The position numbers and the translations under genes were made by a program. The notes below the pieces were generated by a model. That model made no database searches and was not told where the DNA came from. It saw only the letters and a program-made list of their open reading frames with translations. This document shows positions 24,692-33,422 of a DNA stretch of 64,000 nt, piece after piece; position 1 is the first letter of the stretch; each line of letters begins with the position of its first letter. The stretch comes from Arthrobacter sp. OAP107 (GTDB taxonomy: Bacteria; Actinomycetota; Actinomycetes; Actinomycetales; Micrococcaceae), in NCBI RefSeq assembly GCF_040546765.1, contig NZ_JBEPOK010000001.1, positions 2,232,001 through 2,296,000 on the forward strand. Direction: 5' to 3'.

Positions 24692-26036
24692 CGATATCCC
24701 CCGGGGTGTTCCTTTCCGTGTACGCCTCGAGCAGCGCGACGACGCCCTGGCCGCCGGCGGCGCAGACGGACACAAGCCCCAGGGCGGGGCGTCCACCGGC
24801 GTTGCCCTTCTCATGCAGCATCTTGGCCAGCGTGGCCACGATGCGTCCGCCCGTGGCAGCGAACGGGTGCCCGGCTGCGAGCGATGATCCGTTGACGTTG
24901 AGCCTGGACCGGTCGACCTTGCCGAACGCACCATCCAATCCGAGGCGCTCGCGGCCGAACTTTTCGTCCTCCCAGGCGGCGAGCGTGCTCAGCACCGTCC
25001 CGGCGAAGGCTTCGTGGATCTCGAAGAAGTCGATGTCGTCCAAGGTGAGGCCGTTGCGCGCCAGCAGGCGCGGGACGGCGAAAACCGGTGCCATCAGCAG
25101 TCCGTCCTTGCCGTGGACAAAATCGACGGCGGCTGCCTCGCCATCGAGGATGGTGGCGAGCTTGGGCAGGTCGTGCTGGTCTGCCCAGTCCTCCGAGGCG
25201 AGCAGCACCGTAGAGGCGCCGTCGGTGAGCGGCGTGGAGTTGCCGGCCGTCATGGTGGCTTCCGAACCGAGGTTCCGGCCGAACACGGGCTTGAGCGAAG
25301 CCAGCTTTTCGGAACTGGTATTGGGCCGGAGGTTGGAGTCCCGGGTAAGCCCGCGGTACGGCGTGAGGAGATCGTCGAAGAAGCCGGCATCATAGGCGGC
25401 CGCGAGGTTCCGGTGGCTGTTGAGGGCGAGCTCGTCCTGGGCCTCGCGGGAGATGTTCCACTGGGCCGTGGTCAGGGCCTGATGCTCACCCATCGAGAGG
25501 CCGGTCCTGGGCTCTCCCGTGTTGGGTGCGTCCGGGGCCAGGTCCTTGGGGCGAAGGCGGGCCAGGATCTGAAGCCGCTGCGGAAGCGTCTTGGCGCGGC
25601 TAAGGTCCAGCAGAACCTCGCGGAGGCCTTCGCTGACGGCAATGGGAGCATCCGAGGCGGAGTCCACGCCGCCGGCGATGGCGGACTCCAGTTGGCCGAG
25701 CCTGATCTTGTTGGCCAGGCCCAGCACTGTTTCCAGGCCGGTGGCGCAGGCCTGCTGCAGGTCATAGGCGGGAGTTTCCGGCGACAGTGCCGAGCCCAGG
25801 ACTGCCTCGCGCGTCAGGTTGAAGTCCCGGGAGTGTTTGAGGACGGCACCCGCGGCCACTTCGCCGATGCGCTCCTCCTGCAGGCCGAAGCGGGCGATCA
25901 GGCCGTCGAGTGCTGCGGTGAGCATGTCCTGGTTGGACGACTTGGTGTACGCACCGCCTGTCCGGGCGAAGGGGATCCTGTTGCCGCCCACCACCACGGC
26001 TTTCCGCACGGTTTGAGGCTGACGATTCACGGGCAT
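24684..26036 (-). CDS. acetyl-CoA C-acyltransferase (FadA2-like thiolase)
   Basis: This 450-residue thiolase carries nucleophile C97 in DLQQACATGLETV, the EIHEAFAGTVLSTLAAWED segment, GHPFAATGGRIVATL, and the second Cys in LVSVCAAGGQGVV. It condenses acetyl-CoA with an acyl-CoA or cleaves 3-oxoacyl-CoA. It is longer than bacterial FadA by an internal loop, as in mycobacterial FadA2 (Rv0243) and FadI types. It is the first gene of the thiolase-FabG4-MaoC operon, divergent from a TetR gene across a perfect inverted repeat. A CAAAGGAGATAG site precedes the ATG. Confidence 0.92.
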   Translation of the reverse strand: MPVNRQPQTVRKAVVVGGNRIPFARTGGAYTKSSNQDMLTAALDGLIARFGLQEERIGEVAAGAVLKHSRDFNLTREAVLGSALSPETPAYDLQQACATGLETVLGLANKIRLGQLESAIAGGVDSASDAPIAVSEGLREVLLDLSRAKTLPQRLQILARLRPKDLAPDAPNTGEPRTGLSMGEHQALTTAQWNISREAQDELALNSHRNLAAAYDAGFFDDLLTPYRGLTRDSNLRPNTSSEKLASLKPVFGRNLGSEATMTAGNSTPLTDGASTVLLASEDWADQHDLPKLATILDGEAAAVDFVHGKDGLLMAPVFAVPRLLARNGLTLDDIDFFEIHEAFAGTVLSTLAAWEDEKFGRERLGLDGAFGKVDRSRLNVNGSSLAAGHPFAATGGRIVATLAKMLHEKGNAGGRPALGLVSVCAAGGQGVVALLEAYTERNTPGDIDD

Positions 26037-26065
26037 GTGCTATCTCCTTTGATCCGGCTGGTTAT

Positions 26066-26098
26066 CGATACCCAGCGTACCTGATACGCTGGGTATCG
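26066..26098. promoter_or_regulatory. perfect inverted-repeat operator between thiolase and TetR genes
   Basis: CGATACCCAGCGTA and TACGCTGGGTATCG are exact 14-bp inverted copies separated by CCTGA. The right arm contains TACGCT, positioned as a -10 box 7 nt before the TetR GTG, and the repeat ends on the first base of that start codon. By symmetry a TACGCT box also faces the thiolase operon. A TetR dimer bound here would block both promoters. Confidence 0.85.
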
Positions 26099-26784
26099 TG
26101 AACTTGACCACTCCTCCCCCGTCCGACGGCTCCCCAACAGAAGCCGTGGACGGCCGCGCCTCGCGCTGGCAGGGGCACCGGGAAGAACGCAGGCGCGAAC
26201 TCATCAAGGCGGCCCGGCGGGCCGTGCACGCGCTCGGCAGCGACGCGTCCATGGAGGACATTGCCGCGGCGGCCGGCACATCAAAGTCCGTGTTCTACCG
26301 GTACTTCGGGGACAAGGCCGGACTGCAGCAGGCCGTGGGGGAAGTGGTGCTGGGACAGATGCAGCAGCGCATCAGGGAGGCGGCGCAAAGCGCGCAGACG
26401 CCGCGCGAGGGTCTGCTCGCCATGGTCTCGGCCTACCTGCAGATGGCTGAAACCAGCCCCAACGTCTACACGTTCGTGACCCGGCACTCCGCCGCGGAGT
26501 CCGACGGCGGTCCCACCTCGATCACGACCGCCGGCGCCCTGGGCCATTTCTTTGATGCCATCGCGGAAATGATCGCCACGCCGATGCGCGCCCACCTCGG
26601 CGAAGGCAGGGAGTCCATCGTCGGCTATTGGCCCAACGCCGCCATCGGCCTGGTCCGCAACGCCGGCGAACAGTGGCTGGCCAGCCCGGAATCCGCGGCG
26701 AAGCCCGATCAGGAAACCATGGCACGCCAAATCACCGATTGGCTGTGCGTCGGCATCGCGCCGGAACTCACGGACATGCAATAG
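26098..26784 (+). CDS. TetR family transcriptional repressor
   Basis: This 228-residue protein has an N-terminal helix-turn-helix (about 25-80: RRRELIKAARRAVHALG, MEDIAAAAGTSKSVFYRYFGDKAGLQQAV) and a helical ligand domain. The GTG start lies directly on the end of a 14-bp perfect inverted repeat, and the message is probably leaderless. The regulator lies between a lipid operon and an acyl-CoA oxidase-like gene, so acyl-CoA is the likely ligand and both flanking units the likely targets (inference from position and operator). Confidence 0.92.
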   Translation: MNLTTPPPSDGSPTEAVDGRASRWQGHREERRRELIKAARRAVHALGSDASMEDIAAAAGTSKSVFYRYFGDKAGLQQAVGEVVLGQMQQRIREAAQSAQTPREGLLAMVSAYLQMAETSPNVYTFVTRHSAAESDGGPTSITTAGALGHFFDAIAEMIATPMRAHLGEGRESIVGYWPNAAIGLVRNAGEQWLASPESAAKPDQETMARQITDWLCVGIAPELTDMQ

Positions 26785-26818
26785 CACCGAACCTGTCATC
26801 ACCAACGAAGGAAGCGAC

Positions 26819-28906
26819 ATGACTGAAGTAGCCGACCGCCCGGCGGGCACAACCACCCACGCAGCTTCGACCGGGACGGCCGGTCCGCCGCCCGCCGTCG
26901 ACGTCGCCGCCCTGGGTGAGCTGCTCCTGGGCAAGTGGGCCGACGTCCGCCGGCAGGCGCGGGACCTGGCAGCACGCGAGGAGCTTCACAAGACGGAAGG
27001 GCTCACGCACACTGAGCACCGGACCCGCACTTTCGGGCAGCTGAAGCACCTGGTGGACAGCGGCGCCGTCCACCGCGCCTTCCCGGCCGCCTTCGGCGGA
27101 TCCGACGACCACGGCGGCAACATCGCCGGCTTTGAGGAGCTCGTCACGGCAGACCCGTCCCTGCAGATCAAGGCCGGCGTGCAGTGGGGCCTGTTCGGCT
27201 CGGCCGTGATGCACCTGGGCACGGCGGAACACCACGGGAAGTGGCTGCCCGGCATCATGAACCTGGACATCCCGGGCTGCTTCGCCATGACCGAAACCGG
27301 ACACGGCTCGGACGTCGCCAGCATCGCCACCACGGCAACCTATGACCCGGACGCGCAGGAGTTTGTGATCCACACCCCGTTCCGCGCCGCCTGGAAGGAC
27401 TACATCGGCAACGCGGCCATTGACGGCCTCGGCGCGGTGGTGTTCGCCCAGTTGGTGACGCGCGGGGTCAACCATGGTGTGCACGCGTTCTACGTGGACC
27501 TGCGCGATCCCGTCACCAAGGCGTTCCTGCCGGGGATCGGCGGCGAGGATGACGGCGTGAAGGGCGGGCTCAATGGCATCGACAACGGCAGGCTGCACTT
27601 CGACCATGTACGGGTTCCCCGCACCAACCTGCTCAACCGCTACGGCGACGTCGATGCCGAGGGCAACTACACGTCGCCCATCGCGAGCCCCGGGCGGCGG
27701 TTCTTCACCATGCTCGGCACGCTGGTGCAGGGCCGCGTGAGCCTGGACGGTGCCGCCGTCGCAGCGTCCAAGATCGCCCTGAAAACGGCCATCACCTACG
27801 CCGCGGAACGGCGGCAGTTCAACGCGTCCTCCCCCGTCGAGGAAGAGGTGCTGCTGGACTATCAGCGGCACCAGCGCCGGCTCTTCACCCGGCTTGCCAC
27901 CACGTACGCCGCGGGCTTCGCCCATGACCAGCTGCTTGACAAGCTGGACGACGTCTTTTCCGGCGCCCACGACACAGACGAGGACCGCCAGGACCTGGAA
28001 ACCCTCGCCGCGGCGCTGAAGCCGCTGAGCACCTGGCACGCACTGGACACGCTGCAGGAATGCCGCGAAGCCTGCGGCGGAGCGGGGTTCCTGATCGAGA
28101 ACCGCTTTGCCTCGCTCCGTGCCGACCTGGATGTCTATGTCACCTTCGAGGGTGACAACACTGTCCTGCTGCAGCTCGTGGCCAAGCGTCTGCTGGCCGA
28201 CTACGCCAAGGAATTCCGCAGCGCCACGTTCGGGGTGCTGGCTCGGTACGTGGTCAACCAGGCCGCCGGGACTGCCGTGCACCGCACCGGCCTGCGCCAA
28301 GTGGCACAGTTCGTGGCGGACAACGGCTCCGTCCAGAAGGCGGCCATTGCCCTCCGCGACGAGGAGAGCCAGCGCGCCCTCCTCACGGACCGGGTCCAGA
28401 CCATGGTTGCCGAAGCAGCCACGGCACTCAGGGGAGCCAGCCGGCTGCCGCAGCGCGAGGCGTCGGCCCTGTTCAACCGGCACCAGGACGAGCTCATCGA
28501 CGCCGCGCGTGCGCATGCCGAACTGCTGCAGTGGGAGGCCTTCACCGAGGCGCTGGGCAAGATCACCGACCCGGGAACCCGGACCGTGCTGACCTGGCTC
28601 CGAGACCTGTTCGGGCTGTCCCTCATCGAGAACAGCCTCTCGTGGTACCTCATGAACGGCAGGCTCTCGATGCAGCGCGCACGGACGGTGGGCGGGTACA
28701 TCAACCGGCTCCTGGTCAAGCTGCGCCCGCATGCGCTGGACCTCGTGGACGCGTTCGGCTACGGCCAGGCCCACCTCCGCGCCGCCATCGCCACCGGCGC
28801 TGAAAAGGTCCGCCAGGATGAGGCCCGCGATTACTATCGGGTGCAGCGAGCCAGCGGCACAGCCCCCGTGCCGGAGAAGTCGCTCCGCTCCCCAACCGCT
28901 CCCTAA
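26819..28906 (+). CDS. acyl-CoA oxidase/dehydrogenase family protein, large form
   Basis: At 695 residues this flavoprotein is far longer than ordinary acyl-CoA dehydrogenases (about 380-600) and matches acyl-CoA oxidases. Motifs are GCFAMTETGHGSDVASIATTATYD (FAD/substrate domain), LDGAAVAASKIALKTAITYAAERRQF, and DTLQECREACGGAGFLIENRF followed by YVTFEGDNTVLLQLVAKRLL with the catalytic Glu. It should introduce the 2,3-double bond in acyl-CoA, with electrons going to oxygen or ETF. GAAGGAAG before the ATG supports the start. It lies 34 nt after the TetR gene and is probably cotranscribed with it. A strong terminator follows. Confidence 0.88.
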   Translation: MTEVADRPAGTTTHAASTGTAGPPPAVDVAALGELLLGKWADVRRQARDLAAREELHKTEGLTHTEHRTRTFGQLKHLVDSGAVHRAFPAAFGGSDDHGGNIAGFEELVTADPSLQIKAGVQWGLFGSAVMHLGTAEHHGKWLPGIMNLDIPGCFAMTETGHGSDVASIATTATYDPDAQEFVIHTPFRAAWKDYIGNAAIDGLGAVVFAQLVTRGVNHGVHAFYVDLRDPVTKAFLPGIGGEDDGVKGGLNGIDNGRLHFDHVRVPRTNLLNRYGDVDAEGNYTSPIASPGRRFFTMLGTLVQGRVSLDGAAVAASKIALKTAITYAAERRQFNASSPVEEEVLLDYQRHQRRLFTRLATTYAAGFAHDQLLDKLDDVFSGAHDTDEDRQDLETLAAALKPLSTWHALDTLQECREACGGAGFLIENRFASLRADLDVYVTFEGDNTVLLQLVAKRLLADYAKEFRSATFGVLARYVVNQAAGTAVHRTGLRQVAQFVADNGSVQKAAIALRDEESQRALLTDRVQTMVAEAATALRGASRLPQREASALFNRHQDELIDAARAHAELLQWEAFTEALGKITDPGTRTVLTWLRDLFGLSLIENSLSWYLMNGRLSMQRARTVGGYINRLLVKLRPHALDLVDAFGYGQAHLRAAIATGAEKVRQDEARDYYRVQRASGTAPVPEKSLRSPTAP

Positions 28907-28974
28907 CCTAGCAAGCTCGGCCAGGGTGCCTGGCGGTCGTGGCCCCAGGCTCAACCAGTGATTGAACAGCACAA

Positions 28975-29019
28975 CGCCCGACGGCGGTGCCTCCGAAAGG
29001 GGGGCGCCGCCGTCGGGCG
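28975..29019. terminator. bidirectional terminator between the oxidase and glgA genes
   Basis: CGCCCGACGGCGG and CCGCCGTCGGGCG form a 13-bp perfect stem with a loop of about 19 nt, flanked by ACAA and TTTGT. It sits between two convergent genes. Confidence 0.85.
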
Positions 29020-29039
29020 TTTGTGTTGATTGGGAGACG

Positions 29040-30236
29040 CTAGCTCAAGACGGAGCGGTAGACGTCCAGCGTGGTCTGGGTGATCGACTCCCAGGAGAAG
29101 TGCTCCTCGGCGCGCTTGCGGCCGGCCTGGCCCATGGCGCGGGCCCGTTCCGGGTCGGACACGACCTCGGTCAGGGCCGCGGCGAACTCGCTGACGAACT
29201 TCTCCGGGTCCAGCGGCGTGCCGGTTCCGTCGGTCACCTGCTCGAGGTCCACCAGCAGCCCGGTCTCGCCGTGGTTGACCACCTCGGGGATGCCGCCGGT
29301 CGCGCTGGCCACCACGGCGGCGCCGCAGGCCATCGCTTCGAGGTTCACGATGCCGAGCGGTTCGTAGATGGAGGGGCAGGCGAACGCGGTGGCGTGGCTC
29401 AGGACCTGGATGAGCTCGTTGCGGGGAAGCATGCGCTCGATCAGCACCACACCGCTGCGCTGGCTCTGCAGCTCCTCGATCAGCCGGGCGGTCTCGGCTG
29501 CCAGTTCCGGCGTATCGGCGGCGCCGAGGCAAAGAACCAGCTGCACGTCCGCGGGGAGTTTGGCGGCTGCCCGCAGCAGGTACGGGACACCCTTCTGCCG
29601 GGTGTTGCGGCCCACAAACACCACGCTGGGACGTGCGGGGTCGATGCCCAGGGTGCGGATGACGTCGTCGTTTTCGTCGCGGTTCCACAGGCTGACGTCG
29701 ATGCCGTTGTGCACCACCTTGACCTTGGCCGGGTCCACGTCCGGATAGCTGCGCAGGATGTCCTGGCGCATGCCCTCGGACACGGCGATGATCGCGGCTG
29801 CAGCCTCGTACGCGGTTTTCTCCACCCACGAGGACAGGGCGTAGCCGCCGCCCAGCTGCTCGGCCTTCCAGGGCCGCAGCGGTTCCAGGCTGTGGGCGCT
29901 GAGCACGTGCGGGATGCCGTGCAGCAGCGAGGCCAGGTGGCCTGCCATGTTGGCGTACCACGTGTGCGAATGCACCAGATCCGCGCCGGCAACGTCCGGG
30001 ACGATGCGCAGGTCCACGCCCAGGGTCTGCACAGCAGCATTCGCTGCCCCCAGATCCTCGGGCACCGAGTAGGAGGTCACGGAGGCGCCATGGTAGTCGG
30101 CGTCCCGGGGCGCGCCAAAGGCACGCACCTGAAGGTCGACGTGCTGGGCCAGGACCCGGCTCAGCTCGGCAACGTGGACGCCCGCGCCGCCATAAATTTC
30201 CGGCGGGAATTCTTTAGTCACAATGTCTATTCGCAC
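29040..30236 (-). CDS. glgA: glycogen synthase / alpha-glucan glycosyltransferase (GT4)
   Basis: This GT-B enzyme of about 398 residues opens MRIDIVTKEFPPEIYGGAGV with the N-terminal nucleotide-sugar loop. The C-terminal half has VVFVGRNTRQKGVPYL and the acidic motif CPSIYEPLGIVNLEAMACG. This is the actinobacterial (corynebacterial) GlgA, which extends alpha-1,4-glucan or makes maltose-1-phosphate from ADP-glucose; the two activities cannot be told apart here. I prefer the GTG at 30236 to a TTG at 30245 because TACCTT lies 7 nt upstream and the family begins at this Met. It is divergent from glgC, which makes its substrate. Confidence 0.9.
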   Translation of the reverse strand: MRIDIVTKEFPPEIYGGAGVHVAELSRVLAQHVDLQVRAFGAPRDADYHGASVTSYSVPEDLGAANAAVQTLGVDLRIVPDVAGADLVHSHTWYANMAGHLASLLHGIPHVLSAHSLEPLRPWKAEQLGGGYALSSWVEKTAYEAAAAIIAVSEGMRQDILRSYPDVDPAKVKVVHNGIDVSLWNRDENDDVIRTLGIDPARPSVVFVGRNTRQKGVPYLLRAAAKLPADVQLVLCLGAADTPELAAETARLIEELQSQRSGVVLIERMLPRNELIQVLSHATAFACPSIYEPLGIVNLEAMACGAAVVASATGGIPEVVNHGETGLLVDLEQVTDGTGTPLDPEKFVSEFAAALTEVVSDPERARAMGQAGRKRAEEHFSWESITQTTLDVYRSVLS

Positions 30237-30335
30237 GTTACCCAAGGTAGTCGTTACGGTGGAACTGTTCTAGTGTGAAGAAAGTCCGGACAAACCGGAT
30301 TTTTTGGGGAGATACGAAGGCGTACAGGAGCGACC

Positions 30336-31751
30336 ATGCCGTTAACAAAGAAAGTCCTGGCCATTGTCCTTGCAGGGGGCGAGGGAAACCGTCTTATGCC
30401 GCTGACGGCAGACCGGGCGAAACCTGGCGTGCCTTTTGCCGGCAGTTACCGCCTCATCGACTTCGCGCTGTCCAACCTCGTCAACTCCCGGTACCTGCAG
30501 ATCGTGGTCCTGACGCAGTACAAGTCCCACAGCCTTGACCGCCACATCTCCGAGACGTGGCGGATGTCCACGCAGCTCGGCAACTACGTCGCCTCCGTCC
30601 CGGCCCAGCAGCGCGTCGGCAAGAGCTGGTTCCTGGGCAGCGCCAACGCCATCTACCAGTCCCTGAACCTGATCCATGACGCCAACCCGGACATCGTCGT
30701 CGTGGTGGGTGCCGACCACGTTTACCGCATGGACTTCGCCCAGATGGTTGAGCAGCACGTCCTGAGCGGCGCGAAGGCCACGGTGGCCGCCGTCCGCCAG
30801 CCCCTGAACATGGCGAACCAGTTCGGCGTCATCGAGGTGGACCCCGAAGACCCGCAGAAGATCGCTGCGTTCGTGGAGAAACCCGCCTCCACCCCGGGCC
30901 TGGCCGCAGATCCCACGCAGTTCCTCGCATCCATGGGCAACTACGTCTTTGACGCCGACGCCCTGGTGGACGCCCTCCACGTCGACGCGGAACGGCTGGA
31001 CACCAAGCACGACATGGGCGGGGACATCATCCCCTACTTCGTGAACCAGGGACAGGCCGGGGTGTACGACTTCACCCTCAACGACATTCCCGGCTCCACC
31101 GAACGGGACAGGACGTACTGGCGCGACGTAGGCACCATCGACTCCTTCTACGACGCCCACATGGACCTGATCTCGCCGCTGCCGGTGTTCAACCTGTACA
31201 ACTCCGAATGGCCCATCTACACGCGCCAGAGCATCGCCCCGCCCGCCAAGTTCGTCCGCGGTGAAAACAACACCGTGGGAACGGCCCTCGATTCCATCGT
31301 GGCCAGCGGCGTGGTCATCTCCGGCGGCATCGTGGAGGGCTCCGTGCTGTCCAACGACGTCTACGTCGGGTCGGCCAGCCGCGTCATCGACTCGGTGCTC
31401 ATGGACAAGGTCCAGATCGGCGAAGGCGCCGTGGTGCGCCGGGCCATCATCGACAAGAACGTCAAGGTGCCCGCCGGAGCGGCCATCGGCCTCGATCCTG
31501 AGCTGGACCGCGCCCGCGGCTTCAAGGTGACTGACTCGGGCATCACTGTGCTCTCCAAGGGCCAGGCTGTTCCTGAGCCGGGCGACGAGGAGCGGGCGCT
31601 GTCTGCCGCCAACCTGCACTTGGTCCCGGATGCGGTGAAGGCCGCCACGGAGAACTGGCCCGAGGTCCGCAACTCAGTTGAACAGGTGGGCAAGGGCCAG
31701 GCTGCCGCCGTGGGCGTTGACTCCCCGGCCCAGCAGGCCGTCCGTTCCTGA
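30336..31751 (+). CDS. glgC: glucose-1-phosphate adenylyltransferase
   Basis: This 471-residue enzyme makes ADP-glucose from glucose-1-phosphate and ATP, the committed step of glycogen synthesis. The N-terminal nucleotidyltransferase domain has LAGGEGNRLMPLTADRAKPGVPFAG, SNLVNSRYLQIVVLTQY and VVVGADHVYRMDF. The C-terminal beta-helix contains SVLSNDVYVGSASRVIDSVLMDKVQIG. The C terminus is longer than in the E. coli enzyme by about 40 residues. AGGAG lies 6-7 nt before the ATG. It is divergent from glgA across a gap of about 100 bp that should carry both promoters. Confidence 0.95.
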   Translation: MPLTKKVLAIVLAGGEGNRLMPLTADRAKPGVPFAGSYRLIDFALSNLVNSRYLQIVVLTQYKSHSLDRHISETWRMSTQLGNYVASVPAQQRVGKSWFLGSANAIYQSLNLIHDANPDIVVVVGADHVYRMDFAQMVEQHVLSGAKATVAAVRQPLNMANQFGVIEVDPEDPQKIAAFVEKPASTPGLAADPTQFLASMGNYVFDADALVDALHVDAERLDTKHDMGGDIIPYFVNQGQAGVYDFTLNDIPGSTERDRTYWRDVGTIDSFYDAHMDLISPLPVFNLYNSEWPIYTRQSIAPPAKFVRGENNTVGTALDSIVASGVVISGGIVEGSVLSNDVYVGSASRVIDSVLMDKVQIGEGAVVRRAIIDKNVKVPAGAAIGLDPELDRARGFKVTDSGITVLSKGQAVPEPGDEERALSAANLHLVPDAVKAATENWPEVRNSVEQVGKGQAAAVGVDSPAQQAVRS

Positions 31752-31801
31752 TCCCCTGTTCAAGGGATTTCCTTGAGGCAGGTCTGACCCTCCGCAGGCT
31801 G

Positions 31802-31807
31802 TAAAAT
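31802..31807 (+). promoter_or_regulatory. -10 box of a leaderless message (zinc-ribbon SDR gene)
   Basis: TAAAAT is a near-perfect -10 box ending 7 nt before the ATG of the next gene, with no ribosome site between. Transcription should start at or next to the A of the ATG. Confidence 0.7.
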
Positions 31808-31814
31808 CAGATCA

Positions 31815-33266
31815 ATGAGCTCCGCCGATCTGACGCCTGAAGAGATTCAGGCCTGCCTCAAGGTTTTGAACACCATCCACGTCTACGACGAGGAGCACCC
31901 CGACTACGTCTCGGTGCGCCGCGCCACCGGCAAGATGTTCAAGGCGGTCAAGCGGCACCGCCGCGTCACCAAGCGCGACCTGATCGCGGAAGCGGACCGC
32001 GCCGTCATTGCCCAGACCGCCACGGCCGCACCGGACCGGATCGACGACGAGACGCGCGGCAACAAGCTCGCCCCGTCCGCCACGGGCAAGGTCGCCGGCC
32101 ACCTCATCAGGTCCCGGCCCTGCTACATCTGCAAGCAGCACTACACCCAGGTGGACGCCTTCTACCACCAGCTGTGCCCCGAATGCGCGGCGTTCAGCCA
32201 TTCCAAGCGCGATGCACGCACTGACCTCACCGGCCGGCGCGCCCTGCTGACCGGCGGCCGTGCCAAGATTGGCATGTACATCGCCCTGCGGCTGCTGCGC
32301 GACGGCGCGCACACCACCATCACCACGCGCTTCCCCAAGGACGCCGCGCGCCGCTTCGCCGCCATGGAGGACAGCGGGGACTGGCTGCACCGGCTGAAGA
32401 TCGTGGGCATCGACCTCCGCGACCCCTCGCAGGTCATGGCACTGACCGACGACCTCAATGCCGCCGGGCCGCTGGACATCATCATCAACAACGCCGCCCA
32501 GACGGTGCGCCGCTCCGGCAATGCCTACAAGCCGCTGGTGGATGCCGAGGACGAGCCGCTCCCCGCAGCCCTGGAGGCAGCCAATGGAGGCCCGGAACTC
32601 GTGACCTTCGGCCACGCGCACGACAAGCACCCCCTCGCGATCGCCAGCAGCGTCACCGAGCACCCGGTGCTGGCAGGCGACGCTGTCACCTCGCTGGCGC
32701 TCTCCACCGGTTCGGCGTCCCTGGAGCGCATCGCCGCCGGAACGGCCATCGACGCCGGCGGCCTGGTCCCGGACCTCGCCACCATCAACAGCTGGACGCA
32801 GGTGGTGGACGAGGTGGATCCGCTGGAGATGCTTGAGGTGCAGCTCTGCAACGTCACCGCTCCCTTCCTGCTGGTCAGCCGGCTGCGGGATGCCATGAAA
32901 CGGTCCACTGCCCGCCGCAAGTACATCGTCAACGTCTCCGCCATGGAGGGCCAGTTCTCCCGCGCGTACAAGGGGCCCGGGCACCCGCACACCAATATGG
33001 CCAAGGCGGCCCTGAACATGATGACCCGGACCAGTGCCCAGGAGATGCTGGAGACCGACGGGATTCTCATGACCGCCGTCGATACCGGATGGATCACCGA
33101 CGAACGTCCGCACTACACCAAGGTCCGGCTGATGGAGGAAGGCTTCCACGCGCCCCTGGACCTGGTGGACGGCGCGGCCAGGGTCTACGACCCCATCGTC
33201 ATGGGCGAAAAGGGCGAAGACCAGTACGGGGTGTTCCTGAAGGATTACAAAGCAAGCCCCTGGTAG
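31815..33266 (+). CDS. SDR-type oxidoreductase with N-terminal four-Cys zinc motif
   Basis: This 483-residue protein is much longer than a normal SDR (about 250). Residues 1-140 are an extra domain in which C103-x2-C106 and C121-x2-C124 (CYICKQ...LCPEC) form a probable zinc ribbon. The Rossmann fold follows, with GRRALLTGGRAKIGMYIALRLL and DIIINNAAQ. At the active site the usual Tyr-x3-Lys reads T393-N-M-A-K397; a Tyr (Y385) lies 12 residues before the Lys. The catalytic Tyr may therefore be displaced, or the enzyme may not be a reductase. The C-terminal half contains a large insertion (about 240-330). The message appears leaderless. Biological role unknown. Confidence 0.85.
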   Translation: MSSADLTPEEIQACLKVLNTIHVYDEEHPDYVSVRRATGKMFKAVKRHRRVTKRDLIAEADRAVIAQTATAAPDRIDDETRGNKLAPSATGKVAGHLIRSRPCYICKQHYTQVDAFYHQLCPECAAFSHSKRDARTDLTGRRALLTGGRAKIGMYIALRLLRDGAHTTITTRFPKDAARRFAAMEDSGDWLHRLKIVGIDLRDPSQVMALTDDLNAAGPLDIIINNAAQTVRRSGNAYKPLVDAEDEPLPAALEAANGGPELVTFGHAHDKHPLAIASSVTEHPVLAGDAVTSLALSTGSASLERIAAGTAIDAGGLVPDLATINSWTQVVDEVDPLEMLEVQLCNVTAPFLLVSRLRDAMKRSTARRKYIVNVSAMEGQFSRAYKGPGHPHTNMAKAALNMMTRTSAQEMLETDGILMTAVDTGWITDERPHYTKVRLMEEGFHAPLDLVDGAARVYDPIVMGEKGEDQYGVFLKDYKASPW

Positions 33267-33422
33267 AACCGGGACTGTCTTTCTCGCGGTGCTGACCGGC
33301 CACCGCTTCAAGTGGCAGCCCCGCACATCCGGTCAACCCGGATCGATGACCGCCGCAGGGCGTCGTTCGAGTAGCCAGCTGCGCTCTGGCGGGACCTACG
33401 GCTCCAGCGTAGGCTCTGGTCC

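Noticed and set aside
26768..28972. 734-residue reverse-strand ORF opposite the acyl-CoA oxidase-like gene
   Set aside because: Shadow ORF; the plus strand shows all flavoenzyme motifs and a good start.
30287..30310. Attenuator hairpin in the glgC leader (TCCGG/CCGGA followed by T6)
   Set aside because: The stem is only 5 bp and no leader peptide or alternative fold is evident, so the signal is too weak to call.
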